Shown: positions 6,603 through 15,367, counted from the first letter of the stretch. The stretch: 21,911 bases of DNA from Oscillospiraceae bacterium UBA3851 (GCA_002392625.1 DGHJ01000110.1:1-21911), one strand, 5' to 3'. The notes: generated from the letters alone by a model not told the origin. Program-made: numbers and translations.

Positions 6603-7951
6603 TCTGGTTCCTCTGTCTTTTTGCGCATACGACAAATATAGAATCCGTCTGTGTCCAGCCGCTGTGGCCAGAGCGTGATATGTCCCTCTGTCTCACCGAT
6701 GGGCTGGGGCAGTGTAAAGCTCTCCCGCTCAAAATCGGGATGGTGCGCCAGGAAATCGTCGGTGACGGCCTCATTCTCCGCCCGCAGCACCGTGCAGGTG
6801 GAGTAGATCAGCACGCCGCCGGGACGGACATAGCGCGCGGCGTTGGACAGGATCTGCCCCTGAATCTCCGGAAGACGGGACAGTTCGCCGGGATCCTTAT
6901 AACGGATATCCGGCTTTTTACGGATGATGCCAAGACCGCTGCAGGGCACGTCTGCCACCACCAGATCCGCCTGTTCCTGCCAGACGGCGTGGAATTCCCT
7001 GCCGTCGGCCAGAGCCGTGCGGACGCAGGAAATCCCCAAGCGCTGTGCGCTGCGCTCCATCAGGTTCAGCTTGTGTGGGTGGATGTCGCAGGACAGGATC
7101 TGCCCCCGATCGCCCATATCTATGGCCAGAGAAAAGGACTTTCCGCCCGGCGCGGCGCACACATCCATCACGCGGCTGCCGGGCACAGGCTGTGCCGCCA
7201 GGGCGACCAGCCGCGCCGCGGGATCCTGCACCATGAAATGCCCCTGCTGAAATGGCTCCAGGCGCTCCAGATCACCGGTGCCGCTCACCAAAAAGCAGCC
7301 CCCCAACCAGGGGTGCATCTCCGCAGAGACGCCCGCCTGGTGGAGCTCCTTCTCCAAAGTGTCCGGGTCGGTCAGCAGGTAGTTGGTCTGGATCGTCGTG
7401 GGGACGATCTCATTGTTGCAGCGGAGAAAACGCTCCGTCTCCTCTTCCCCGATCTGATCCAGCAAGTGCTGCACCAGCCACTGGGGGTGGCTGTAGCGGA
7501 CCGAAAGCCGCTCCGCAAGGCTGCCGTCGGGCAGGGGCGACATATCCTCACGATGAACGGAAAACTTGCGCAGCACGGCGTTTATCAGCCCGGCTGCCTT
7601 GGGGCGGCCGTGGCGCTTGACCATTTCCACAGCCTCGTTGACGGCGGCGCGGGACGGGATCCTGTCCATAAACAGGATCTGATACGCGCCCAGCCGCAGA
7701 ATATTCAAGATCACCGGTTCCAAATGGCCGGGGCGCTGGGTACACCAGCAGCCGATATAGTAATCCAGCAGCATCCGGTTTTGGATCACGCCGTAGGCAA
7801 GTCGCGTAGCCAGCGCAGCGTCTCTGCTTTCCAGCTTGTTTTTGGCGATCGTTCGCTTCAGGCTGCCGTCGGACCATGCATTGGCGCCGGAGACCTGCAG
7901 CAATACCTCCAGGGCGGTATCCCGCGCAGATGAACGTTTGACCTCACTCAT
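6599..7951 (-). CDS. rsmB: 16S rRNA cytosine(967)-C5 methyltransferase RsmB
   Basis: RsmB (Sun/Fmu) makes m5C967 in 16S rRNA. The 450-aa product has an N-terminal NusB-like RNA-binding domain (about 1-140) and a Rossmann methyltransferase domain. Visible motifs are the SAM site MDVCAAPGGKS, motif IV DVPCSGLG with its cysteine near 337, and motif VI YSTCT with the catalytic cysteine near 386. The C-terminus contains the usual DGFYICRM. The frame extends to 8014, but I start at the ATG at 7951 (MSEVKRSSARDTALEVLL), which overlaps the fmt stop by 8 nt and matches family length. I see no good Shine-Dalgarno sequence there, so translation probably depends on ribosomes finishing fmt. The gene ends in an ATGA overlap with rlmN. 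Confidence 0.96.
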   Translation of the reverse strand: MSEVKRSSARDTALEVLLQVSGANAWSDGSLKRTIAKNKLESRDAALATRLAYGVIQNRMLLDYYIGCWCTQRPGHLEPVILNILRLGAYQILFMDRIPSRAAVNEAVEMVKRHGRPKAAGLINAVLRKFSVHREDMSPLPDGSLAERLSVRYSHPQWLVQHLLDQIGEEETERFLRCNNEIVPTTIQTNYLLTDPDTLEKELHQAGVSAEMHPWLGGCFLVSGTGDLERLEPFQQGHFMVQDPAARLVALAAQPVPGSRVMDVCAAPGGKSFSLAIDMGDRGQILSCDIHPHKLNLMERSAQRLGISCVRTALADGREFHAVWQEQADLVVADVPCSGLGIIRKKPDIRYKDPGELSRLPEIQGQILSNAARYVRPGGVLIYSTCTVLRAENEAVTDDFLAHHPDFERESFTLPQPIGETEGHITLWPQRLDTDGFYICRMRKKTEEPE

Positions 7952-8870
7952 GGCGATTTTTAAAGATAGGATTGCCTGCCAGAAAGGCAGCGGCAGACAT
8001 CCGCTTTCCTCCATCTGGCTGCACCTCTTTAATGATAATGCTCATGCCATCAGCACAGGCGATCTCGATCCCGGTTTTGCCCCAATCAAGAACGGCGCCG
8101 GGCTCGACCGATGTGGGAGAGCCCACCGCAGTGCGAAAAACTTTTACCGATTTGCCCAGAAGCGTCGTCTTGGCGCAGGGCCAGGGGATCAAGCCGCGCA
8201 CCTGATCGTGGATCTGCTGCGCGCTGCGGTTCCAATCAATCTCCGACAGTTCACGGGACAACATGGGAGCGTAGGTAACCATTTCGTGATCCTGCGGCGT
8301 GCGTGTAGCAGTTCCCGCAGAAAGGCGCTCTACGGCCTCGTGGAGGGCGTCAGCACCCAATTCTGCCAGCCGCATTGTCAGGGCCAGGGCGTCCTCCTCC
8401 GGGCCAATACCCGTCTCACGGCAGAGAATGATATCTCCGGCGTCCAGCTCCTTCGCCATATACATAATGGTCACACCGGTTACGGTATCACCGTTAAGGA
8501 TGGCCCAGTTGATAGGCGCAGCGCCGCGGTATTTTGGCAGGATCGAGGAATGGACATTGATGGAGCCCAAACGGGGCGTCCCCAAAATATCCTCCGGGAG
8601 AATTCGTCCGTAGGCTGCCACCACGATCAACTCCGGTTCCAGGTGCCGGACCAGGTCCAATGCTGTGCCGTCGCGTAGCTTCGTGGGCTGGAAAACAGCC
8701 AATCCCCGCGACAAGGCATATTCCTTTACAGGTGTTGGCAGCATTTTATGGCCCCGGTTTTTGGGCTTGTCCGGCTGGGTAAAAACGCCGCAAATCTCGT
8801 GGCCGTCCTCCACCAGCCTTTTCAGGGATGCGACGGCAAAATCCGGCGTTCCCATGAACAGGATCCTCAT
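7944..8870 (-). CDS. fmt: Methionyl-tRNA formyltransferase
   Basis: Fmt uses 10-formyltetrahydrofolate to formylate initiator Met-tRNA. The 308-aa protein begins MRILFMGTPDFAV, the family start. The catalytic triad is visible as Asn105 and His107 in SINVHSSILP and Asp143 in KELDAGD, equivalent to Asn106/His108/Asp144 of E. coli. RGAAPINWAI and GVTIMYM follow the family pattern, and the C-terminal tRNA-binding domain covers about 205-308. The ATG overlaps the def stop as ATGA, coupling formylation to deformylation, a near-universal pairing. It overlaps rsmB by 8 nt. Confidence 0.97.
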   Translation of the reverse strand: MRILFMGTPDFAVASLKRLVEDGHEICGVFTQPDKPKNRGHKMLPTPVKEYALSRGLAVFQPTKLRDGTALDLVRHLEPELIVVAAYGRILPEDILGTPRLGSINVHSSILPKYRGAAPINWAILNGDTVTGVTIMYMAKELDAGDIILCRETGIGPEEDALALTMRLAELGADALHEAVERLSAGTATRTPQDHEMVTYAPMLSRELSEIDWNRSAQQIHDQVRGLIPWPCAKTTLLGKSVKVFRTAVGSPTSVEPGAVLDWGKTGIEIACADGMSIIIKEVQPDGGKRMSAAAFLAGNPIFKNRHE

Positions 8871-9373
8871 TCTTTATCGTCCTCTTCTTCCTGTTGCCGG
8901 ATATACTCCTGCAGCTCCTCATCCGTCAGAAGGTGGTCGGTACGCTCCACAAACAGGTGGCCGTCCAGGTGCTCGATCTCATGGCAGAAGCAGCGGGCGG
9001 TCAGCCCCTCGTCCTCCACCTCAAACCAGGCTCCGTCACGGTCCTGCGCGCGGACCCGCACCACGTTGGGTCGAGTGACAATGCCGTACTTGCCCGGCAC
9101 GCTGAGGCAGCCCTCCAGACCGGTCTGCTCACCCTCGGTGGCGACGATCTCCGGGTTGATGAGCTCAATGATCTCATCATCCTCGTTCATCACCACGCAA
9201 ACACGGCGCAGAATACCTACCTGGGGAGCCGCCAGTCCAACGCCGCCGCTATCAATCAGCGTATCTTTCATATCGTCCAGCAGCGTGTGGAGGCGGGCAT
9301 TGAAGTCCGTCACAACGCGGCATTTTTTCGTCAGGCACTCTTCACCCTGTAATACGATCTTTCGTAAAGCCAT
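8867..9373 (-). CDS. def: Peptide deformylase
   Basis: A 168-aa metalloenzyme that removes the N-formyl group from nascent proteins. All three family motifs are present: GVGLAAPQVG (44-53), EGCLSVP with metal ligand Cys89, and HEIEH with ligands His131 and His135 and catalytic Glu132. The short highly charged C-terminus (EEEDDKE) is typical of type 1 enzymes, which often vary there. An AGGTG Shine-Dalgarno sequence lies in the 9-nt gap after priA, and the stop overlaps fmt as ATGA. Confidence 0.97.
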   Translation of the reverse strand: MALRKIVLQGEECLTKKCRVVTDFNARLHTLLDDMKDTLIDSGGVGLAAPQVGILRRVCVVMNEDDEIIELINPEIVATEGEQTGLEGCLSVPGKYGIVTRPNVVRVRAQDRDGAWFEVEDEGLTARCFCHEIEHLDGHLFVERTDHLLTDEELQEYIRQQEEEDDKE

Positions 9374-9382
9374 ATTGACACC

Positions 9383-11806
9383 TCACTCCATGCGATTGCA
9401 ATCTGTATAAATTGCCAGGCCCTTATTCTCCTTGCGCCTGGTGAATTCTTTCATGTAAGCGGCGATCAGATCCCGGAGCGTTTTATCGTTCCGCCCGATC
9501 ACCGTGATGCGGTAGCGGTAGCGGTCATTGACCTTTACCACCGGCGCAGGAGCCGGTCCCAGAATCTCCAGCTCCATGGCGCCGTAAGGCGATTTGCCCG
9601 CCATATTCTGCAGACTCTGCTGCAGCTGCGCACAGGCCTGGCGCACCTGCAGTTCCTCCCTGCCGGATACGGTGATCACGAACTGGTCGGCAAAGGGCGG
9701 GTCCCTGCGGAGTTTGCGCATGCGGATCTCCCGCTCATAGAACCGCTGGTAGTCCTGCTCTGCCGCCGCCTGGATCACGTCGTTCTCCGGCGTCAGCGTC
9801 TGGATCACAGCTCGTCCCGCCTTATCGCCCCGCCCGGCGCGGCCCACGACCTGGGTCAGCAGGTTGAACGTGCGCTCCGAGGCACGGTAGTGGTCGACAT
9901 ACAGGCTCAGATCGGCTGCCAGCACGCCCACAAGCGTGACGTTTTCAAAATCCAGCCCCTTGGCTACCATCTGTGTGCCCAACAGAATGGGAACCTTTTT
10001 TTCCTCAAACTCCCGCAGCAGCTTTTCGTGGCCCTCGCCCACCGTGTCGGCGTCCATCCGGAGAATGGGGGTATCCGGAAAGAGCAAGCGAAGCTCCTCC
10101 TCGATTTTCTGGGTGCCAATGCCCACATGCTTCAGAGGGCCGCCGCAGTCGGGGCACTCCTCCGGCGCTTTCACAGAGTAGCCACAGTAATGGCACATCA
10201 TCCGCCTGTTGGCCGAATGGTACGTTAAATACACGCTGCACCGGGGGCACTGAGGCACATAACCGCAGTTGGGGCAGATCAGCTGACGGCTGTTGCCGCG
10301 CCGGTTGAGAAACAGGATGCTCTGCTCCCCGACGACGATGTTCTTTTGCAGCTCCTCCGCCAGAACGCGGCTGATGGAGCCGGTATATCCGTCCCGCAGC
10401 TCCCGGCGCATATCCGCCAGGATGACCTGGGGCAGGTTTTTCTCATTGTAGCGCCGCCGCAATCGTGCCAGCTGGTAAATGCCCTGCCGGGCATAGTAGG
10501 CCGTCTCCACCGTGGGCGTGGCAGAACCCAGCACCAGCCGAGCGTTCTCCTGCACGCAGCGATATTTAGCGATGTCGCGGGCGTGATAACAGGGTGCGTT
10601 CTCCGATTCGTAGGATGATTCCTGTTCCTCGTCCAGCACGATAAGGCCGATGTTCTCCAACGGCGCGAAAACCGCCGAGCGGGTCCCCAGCACGATGCGG
10701 GCCTCCCCTCTACGGATCCGCTTATACTGATCGTACCGCTCCGTCATACGCAGGGCGCTGTGGAGCAGGGCCACCTCATCGCCGAAATAGGCGGTAAATC
10801 GAGCCATCATCTGTGGCGTCAGAGCGATCTCCGGCACGAGGATCATCACGGTTTTCCCCTGCCGCAGCAGCTCCTGAGCCAGGCGGATATAGATCAGCGT
10901 CTTGCCGCTGCCCGTCACGCCCTCCAGGGCGGTGACGCCGGCCTTGCCGGACAGAGCCTGGGCCAGGATCGTCTCATAGACCTGCTGCTGCTCGTCATTA
11001 AGTGTAATGGGTATAGCCTTTACAGCATAGTCTGCAGAAGAGATCCGGTATTCCTCCTGCTGGCGCAGGGAAAGGATCCCCCGCTTCTCCAGCCGATCGA
11101 TGGCCATGCGTGAAACGCCGGTGAAATAGCACAGATCGTGGATCGAGACTTCACCCGTCTGTGAGAGCATGTGGAGCGCGTCTACCTGCCGGGGCGCACG
11201 CTTAACGGTGTCGTGGAGCCACTCCATAGCGGTCTCCAGGGACACGGCCAACGAGACCAGCGTCACGGTCTTGTCGCGTACCTTTCGCTCGCTCTGCATC
11301 CGGGAAGTAACGATGCCGCGTTTGGAGAGCTGCCGCAGCAGCGGCACCACCGTTTCACCGAACTGCTTTTTCAGCTCATCCGTCTCCAGAGGCTTTTCGC
11401 GCAGCAGATTCAAAACCTCCTGCTCACGCGCCGTAAGTCCCTCTGCCGGGGCATCCTCCGCCGCCTGCCAAAGCTCCCGGAACTTATACCACAAAGCGGC
11501 GGGCAGAATGGTGTGGATAGCGTCGTGAAAGGTGCAAAAGTAGCGCTGGCGCATCCACAGGGCCAGCTTGATCTCCCGCTCCGTGACAAGGCTCTCTGTG
11601 TCCAGCACCTCGCGGACGGCCTTCAGCGGCTTTGCGGGCACCTCCTGATGCACGGACAGGATCATTCCCTCACTGGTGCGGTTGCCGTTCCCAAAGGGGA
11701 CCAGCACACGCTGACCGGGCAGGGCGTCGTCGGGCGCAATATAGTCGTAGGGCTTGTCGATGGCGTAGGGCGCGGCCGCCACGGCGACTTTAGCGATCAG
11801 CGGCAT
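9383..11806 (-). CDS. priA: Primosomal replication restart helicase PriA
   Basis: PriA reloads the replisome at collapsed forks. The 807-aa protein has an N-terminal 3'-DNA-binding domain (about 1-100), a winged-helix region (about 205-255) and a superfamily 2 helicase core with Walker A GVTGSGKT (296-303) and motif II DEEQ (392-395). The zinc-binding insert has eight cysteines in four CxxC pairs (511/514, 520/523, 538/541, 551/554). Motif II reads DEEQ where the usual PriA motif is DEEH. A TTG two codons earlier (11812) keeps the frame open, but GGGAGGG is well spaced for the ATG at 11806 and too close to the TTG. In B. subtilis coaBC lies between rpoZ and priA; here only 24 nt separate rpoZ and priA. 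Confidence 0.97.
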   Translation of the reverse strand: MPLIAKVAVAAAPYAIDKPYDYIAPDDALPGQRVLVPFGNGNRTSEGMILSVHQEVPAKPLKAVREVLDTESLVTEREIKLALWMRQRYFCTFHDAIHTILPAALWYKFRELWQAAEDAPAEGLTAREQEVLNLLREKPLETDELKKQFGETVVPLLRQLSKRGIVTSRMQSERKVRDKTVTLVSLAVSLETAMEWLHDTVKRAPRQVDALHMLSQTGEVSIHDLCYFTGVSRMAIDRLEKRGILSLRQQEEYRISSADYAVKAIPITLNDEQQQVYETILAQALSGKAGVTALEGVTGSGKTLIYIRLAQELLRQGKTVMILVPEIALTPQMMARFTAYFGDEVALLHSALRMTERYDQYKRIRRGEARIVLGTRSAVFAPLENIGLIVLDEEQESSYESENAPCYHARDIAKYRCVQENARLVLGSATPTVETAYYARQGIYQLARLRRRYNEKNLPQVILADMRRELRDGYTGSISRVLAEELQKNIVVGEQSILFLNRRGNSRQLICPNCGYVPQCPRCSVYLTYHSANRRMMCHYCGYSVKAPEECPDCGGPLKHVGIGTQKIEEELRLLFPDTPILRMDADTVGEGHEKLLREFEEKKVPILLGTQMVAKGLDFENVTLVGVLAADLSLYVDHYRASERTFNLLTQVVGRAGRGDKAGRAVIQTLTPENDVIQAAAEQDYQRFYEREIRMRKLRRDPPFADQFVITVSGREELQVRQACAQLQQSLQNMAGKSPYGAMELEILGPAPAPVVKVNDRYRYRITVIGRNDKTLRDLIAAYMKEFTRRKENKGLAIYTDCNRME

Positions 11807-11830
11807 CGGCAAAACCCTCCCTTCTCCTCA

Positions 11831-12028
11831 TTACGCCTCTTTGTTAACGTCAAACTTACCCTCAGCCACCTCATGAATGGCCATGGTGACGGGCTTCTCA
11901 CTCAGGTGTTCCTCGTTCTTTTCCGCCTCCTCGGCGATCTGGCGGGCGCGGCGAGCCACCACGTTGACCATCATATAGCGGTTTGGAATGTGCTCGGTCA
12001 GCTTGTTCATTGCGGGATACAGCATCAT
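11831..12028 (-). CDS. rpoZ: DNA-directed RNA polymerase omega subunit
   Basis: A 65-aa omega subunit, which helps fold and hold the beta' subunit. Recognisable segments are YPAMNKLTEHIPNRYMMV, the conserved VARRARQIAEE helix, and the KPVTMAIHEVAEGK region near the C-terminus that matches the Firmicute family. Two adjacent ATGs (12028 and 12025) could start; AGGAAGGT is 8 nt before the first. The gene follows gmk by 47 nt, the largest gap in the 17-gene series, with no clear promoter in it. The gmk-rpoZ pairing is conserved from Bacillota to Proteobacteria. Confidence 0.95.
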   Translation of the reverse strand: MMLYPAMNKLTEHIPNRYMMVNVVARRARQIAEEAEKNEEHLSEKPVTMAIHEVAEGKFDVNKEA

Positions 12029-12075
12029 AATCTATTACCTTCCTATCTGCCTTTCGGCCATATAATTACAAGTTT

Positions 12076-12672
12076 TCAGCCTGTGATCTGATCGACGCGG
12101 TCCACAGGACGGCAGTGCTCCGCCTTCAAAATGGCGCGCAGCTCCTCCGCCGCGTCCTCCACCGTGTCGTTGATGACCAGATAGTCATAGTCCCTGGCGG
12201 ACTCCAGCTCCACCTTGGCGCGGAGCAGCCGCTGCTGGATCTTTTCCGGCGTGTCAGTGCCGCGGGCCGTCAGGCGGCGTTCCAGCTCCGTCCAGCTGGG
12301 CGGGGCGATGAAAATGCGCACCGTCTCCGGCCGCTTGGCGCAGACCTGCGCCGCACCCTGGATCTCGATATCCAGTATGGCGTCCTTGCCCTCCGCCATG
12401 GCATCATCCACGTATTTCTTTGGTGTGCCGTAGAAGTTGCCCACGTACTCGGCGTACTCCAAAAAAGCGTCCTCATCGATCATATGCCGGAATGCACCGG
12501 CGTCAATAAAGTGATAGTCTTTGCCGTCCCGTTCCCCCTCGCGGGGCAGCCGGGTGGTGGCGGACACAGAAAAATACAGGTCATCCCGCCCCTGGAACAG
12601 AGCGCGCAGCACCGTGCTCTTTCCCACACCGGAGGGACCGGAAATGATAAACGTCTTGCCGATCTTGTTCAA
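12076..12672 (-). CDS. gmk: Guanylate kinase
   Basis: Gmk phosphorylates GMP/dGMP to GDP/dGDP using ATP. The 198-aa protein has the P-loop GPSGVGKS (12-19), the GMP-binding segment SVSATTRLPREGE, the DYHFID strand, and the ILDIEIQGA and IFIAPPS segments typical of the family. The frame extends a few codons to an upstream TTG at 12687, but I choose the TTG at 12672. There GGGAGGA is 6-7 nt upstream, the protein begins MNKIGKTFIISG, and the start overlaps the remA stop as TTGA, the same arrangement as at prkC-rsgA. It follows the conserved order yicC-remA-gmk-rpoZ. Confidence 0.96.
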   Translation of the reverse strand: MNKIGKTFIISGPSGVGKSTVLRALFQGRDDLYFSVSATTRLPREGERDGKDYHFIDAGAFRHMIDEDAFLEYAEYVGNFYGTPKKYVDDAMAEGKDAILDIEIQGAAQVCAKRPETVRIFIAPPSWTELERRLTARGTDTPEKIQQRLLRAKVELESARDYDYLVINDTVEDAAEELRAILKAEHCRPVDRVDQITG

Positions 12673-12929
12673 ATCTCTTCCTCCCAATCCTCTATTGTGA
12701 TTCCCATGCGGGGGGCCAGGCGCTCGGTGGAGAGCGCCGAAAGCACCACATGGTCGCTGTCCATAATCAGTACGGACGCCGTCTTGCGGCCGTATGTGGC
12801 GTCGATCAGCATGCCGCGGTCCCGCGCCTCCTGGATCAGCCGCTTGATGGGCGCACTGTCCGGGCTGACGACGGCCAGCAGACGCTGAGCCGACACCAGG
12901 TTGCCGAAGCCGATATTGATAAGCTGCAT
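12669..12929 (-). CDS. remA: RemA-family DNA-binding regulator (DUF370)
   Basis: An 86-aa DUF370 protein beginning MQLINIGFGN, with the family segments RLLAVVSPDSAPIKRLI and LIDATYGRKT. In B. subtilis RemA is an oligomeric DNA-binding protein that activates biofilm matrix and osmoprotection genes. The role in this organism is not shown by the sequence, but the position between yicC/yloC and gmk matches Bacillus. The ATG is preceded by GGAGG with 5 nt spacing, and the gene ends in a TTGA overlap with gmk. The tail IEDWEEEI is acidic. Confidence 0.94.
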   Translation of the reverse strand: MQLINIGFGNLVSAQRLLAVVSPDSAPIKRLIQEARDRGMLIDATYGRKTASVLIMDSDHVVLSALSTERLAPRMGITIEDWEEEI

Positions 12930-12945
12930 AGTCGCCTCCGCTCCG

Positions 12946-13824
12946 TCACTCGATGTTCTGGATCTGCTCGCGGATCTTCTCCACCTCGGCCTTCATGGTG
13001 ACCACGTCCTGGGCAATGCTCAGGTCGTTGCACTTGGAGCCGATGGTGTTGCACTCCCGATTGACCTCCTGAATCAGAAAATCCAGCTTGCGGCCCACGG
13101 GTTCGGCGCTTTTCAGCATGTCGCGCAGCTGGGCGATATGGCTGCGCAGGCGCACCGTCTCCTCGTCCACCGCCACCTTGTCGGCAAAGATCGCAGCCTC
13201 GGTCAGGATCCGGCTCTCGTCGATGGTGGTGGATTGCAGGACTTCGCGCATCTTATTTTCCAGCCGTTCCCGGTATGCCGCCACCGTCTGGGGGGATTTC
13301 TCCTCCACCCTGCCCACCACGGACTCAATGGTGTCGACCCGGCCGGAGATGTCCTCCGCCAGCTTTGCGCCCTCCACGGCACGCATGGCGTCATAAGCGG
13401 ACAGCGCATCCTCCAGAACGCGGCAGATATCGGCGGAAACCGTCTCCAGATCCTCCTCCGCCTTCGACACCGTCAGTACATCGGGAAACTTTGCCAGCGT
13501 CACCGCGGTGATGCCGGTCTCCAGCGACAGCTCGCTTCCGATGCGTTTGAGCGCCTCGTAATAGCTCCTGGCCAGCGGCTCGTTCACCGATACGACAGAC
13601 ACGTCGGCGGCGCTGGTGTCAATGGTGACGAACACGTCCACCTTGCCGCGGGAGACCCGCTTCTGCACCAGGCCCTTGATGGCGTCCTCGACAAAAATGT
13701 AGGCTCTGGGCATCTTGACGGCACAGTCCAGATACCGGTTGTTCACACTGCGGATCTCCACTGTGATGTCCCGCATATGCAGCATCTCTCTTGAGCGGCC
13801 ATAGCCGGTCATACTCTTTACCAC
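12946..13824 (-). CDS. YicC/YloC family endoribonuclease
   Basis: A 292-aa YicC/YloC protein. The N-terminus (M)VKSMTGYGRS, the EIRSVNNRYLD strand, and the C-terminal DUF1732 region with LDFLIQEVNRE and CNTIGSK are diagnostic. E. coli YicC has been described as an endoribonuclease affecting small RNA decay; the clostridial role is inferred from family. The start is a GTG at 13824 with AAGGAAG 8 nt upstream; the ATG at 13812 would drop four residues that the family normally has. It precedes remA by 16 nt. The middle of the protein is helical and charged, consistent with the family's oligomeric channel. Confidence 0.92.
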   Translation of the reverse strand: MVKSMTGYGRSREMLHMRDITVEIRSVNNRYLDCAVKMPRAYIFVEDAIKGLVQKRVSRGKVDVFVTIDTSAADVSVVSVNEPLARSYYEALKRIGSELSLETGITAVTLAKFPDVLTVSKAEEDLETVSADICRVLEDALSAYDAMRAVEGAKLAEDISGRVDTIESVVGRVEEKSPQTVAAYRERLENKMREVLQSTTIDESRILTEAAIFADKVAVDEETVRLRSHIAQLRDMLKSAEPVGRKLDFLIQEVNRECNTIGSKCNDLSIAQDVVTMKAEVEKIREQIQNIE

Positions 13825-13846
13825 GGTATCATCTTCCTTTCCATTC

Positions 13847-14470
13847 TCAGCAGCAGAAATACCATCCGCTGCCGGATAAACAATTCAGGCAAAGCATCGC
13901 GCCGCAGATATTCCGCATGGTGTCGCTGCCGCAGCCGGCGGTGGTCATGGCGCGGTAGCCGTCCGGCTGATAGGTGCCGCGGCGTCCCTGCATGTTTTCC
14001 AGGGCATATCGGTACTCCGCGTTCTCCGGGTCCATCTGTACGGCTGTTTCAAAATAGTCAAGGGCGTCATCCATCCACCCGCGCCTGCGGAAGATGGTGC
14101 CCTTCAAAAAGAACCACTCCGCATCGCGGCTGGTTTGGGCATTGAGCAGCTCGTCGGCCAGATTCAGATCGCCCTGGGCAATGGCGTCGCGGATCCGCTG
14201 CCTGGGGCCGCCGGACGTTCCCGCTGAAGCGCCGTATCCTGTGCCGTAGCCGTAGCTGTAAGCACTGCCTGCGCTCTTGTGCTTTCTTTGAGACTGGATC
14301 GCCTCATAGGCCTCGTTGATCTCTTTCATCCGCTCCTGGGCCAGATCGGCCAGGGGATTGTCGTGATAATTGTCGGGATGGTATTTGCGCGCCAGATTCC
14401 GGTATGCCTTTTTGATCTCCTCATCTGTCGCGGTGCTGGGCACGCCCAAAACCTGATAGGGATCGCGCAT
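13847..14470 (-). CDS. J-domain (DnaJ-like) protein with TPR-like segment and cysteine-rich C-terminus
   Basis: A 207-aa protein. A J-domain at 1-60 carries the HPD motif (31-33) that stimulates DnaK-type ATPases. A Gly/Ser/Tyr-rich linker spans about 66-90. A helical segment (about 95-160) includes a TPR-like unit (ADELLNA, AEWFFLKGTIFRRRG, ALDYFETAVQMDP). The last 28 residues hold six cysteines (180, 189, 194, 197, 206, 207), ending Cys-Cys. It lacks the zinc-finger and C-terminal substrate domains of true DnaJ, so it is a specialised co-chaperone with unknown client. The cysteine tail could bind metal or be lipid- or redox-modified; none of this is shown. It lies 27 nt after the DUF5685 gene and 22 nt before yicC, and it may act on the neighbouring DUF5685 protein. 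Confidence 0.88.
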   Translation of the reverse strand: MRDPYQVLGVPSTATDEEIKKAYRNLARKYHPDNYHDNPLADLAQERMKEINEAYEAIQSQRKHKSAGSAYSYGYGTGYGASAGTSGGPRQRIRDAIAQGDLNLADELLNAQTSRDAEWFFLKGTIFRRRGWMDDALDYFETAVQMDPENAEYRYALENMQGRRGTYQPDGYRAMTTAGCGSDTMRNICGAMLCLNCLSGSGWYFCC

Positions 14471-14497
14471 AAGCAGATCCTGCCTTTCATTTGCAAG

Positions 14498-15367
14498 TTA
14501 TCCTTGTTCCCTTTTGCCTCCCCGGCGGAAGGTGCCGTCCAGAACGGCGGCGCCCACCTGATAAAGCCCGTGATAGACCACGCTTTCGATCACCGATGAG
14601 TAGTCGCCGAAATCGGCCAGCTCAAAGGCAGCCGCCATCTGGCGGATGGATTGATCCAACGTGCAGGCCAGGGCGCGTTTGCCCTCGTCCGTTAATACAC
14701 CGTCCCGCAGACCATAGCGCACGGCGACGGGATTATAACACCCGCTGCGCAGATCATCCCTCAGATCGTCCGCCGCATCCACCAAATAGATCCAGCGGCC
14801 CAGATGGTAGAGCATCTGTTCCAGCACGCGTCGGCGGGACGGATCCGTTTCACAGTCGGCGATCCCGGCCAACAGTGAGGCAAAGCAATCCGCGGGCCTG
14901 TCCAGGGACGGACATTTTTCCAGTTCCAGCTGCCGCAGACGCGCCAGATAGTCGCGGGTACTCGCATCAAACCCAGGTTGTCTCTCCCGCGCCCTTTTAT
15001 AGGCTCTGCCCAGCAGCACGGAGGCTGTGCGATACTTCAGACCGCGCAGAAAAGTGTGGTCGGCGATGCCGTCCTGCAGCTGCCACCAGAGCAGGATCAC
15101 GCTGACATCGGCCGCCGTGTCCAGCGATTCGCTTTCGCAGGCGCAGGGCCGCGGCCGGATGGGATGCACCGGGCAGCGCCGAGGGGATGCGTCGCAGGAT
15201 CTCCCCAGCAGCATGACCAGAAACGTGAGGTCATAGTTGAGGAACAGCCTCGACGCCAAGCCGTACCGCCTTCCCAGCGTATGACACAGGCCGCAGTAGG
15301 CGGCTTGGAAACTCCGGCGGTTTTCCTCGTCCGGCTTGTCCAGCGCCGGAAGAACGTAACCAAACAT
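14498..15367 (-). CDS. DUF5685 family protein, function unknown
   Basis: A 289-aa protein I match to DUF5685 by its start MFGYVLP and the YCGLC motif (24-28). A second cysteine cluster lies at 65-77 (CPVHP and PCAC), followed by largely helical sequence. An aspartate-rich stretch YLVDAADDLRDDL (194-206) precedes GCYNPV. The cysteine sets could bind metal, and the Asp-rich helix resembles a divalent-metal site of all-helical enzymes, but no reaction is known to me. There is no signal peptide. An open frame reaches 15679 but runs through the rseC-like gene in another frame; the ATG at 15367, 2 nt after that gene's TGA, matches the family start. The Shine-Dalgarno sequence is weak, so coupling is likely. 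Confidence 0.86.
   Translation of the reverse strand: MFGYVLPALDKPDEENRRSFQAAYCGLCHTLGRRYGLASRLFLNYDLTFLVMLLGRSCDASPRRCPVHPIRPRPCACESESLDTAADVSVILLWWQLQDGIADHTFLRGLKYRTASVLLGRAYKRARERQPGFDASTRDYLARLRQLELEKCPSLDRPADCFASLLAGIADCETDPSRRRVLEQMLYHLGRWIYLVDAADDLRDDLRSGCYNPVAVRYGLRDGVLTDEGKRALACTLDQSIRQMAAAFELADFGDYSSVIESVVYHGLYQVGAAVLDGTFRRGGKREQG

Noticed and set aside
12029..12075. Possible internal promoter in the gmk-rpoZ gap
   Set aside because: There is AT-rich sequence (TAATTATATG) but no matching -35 at suitable distance.
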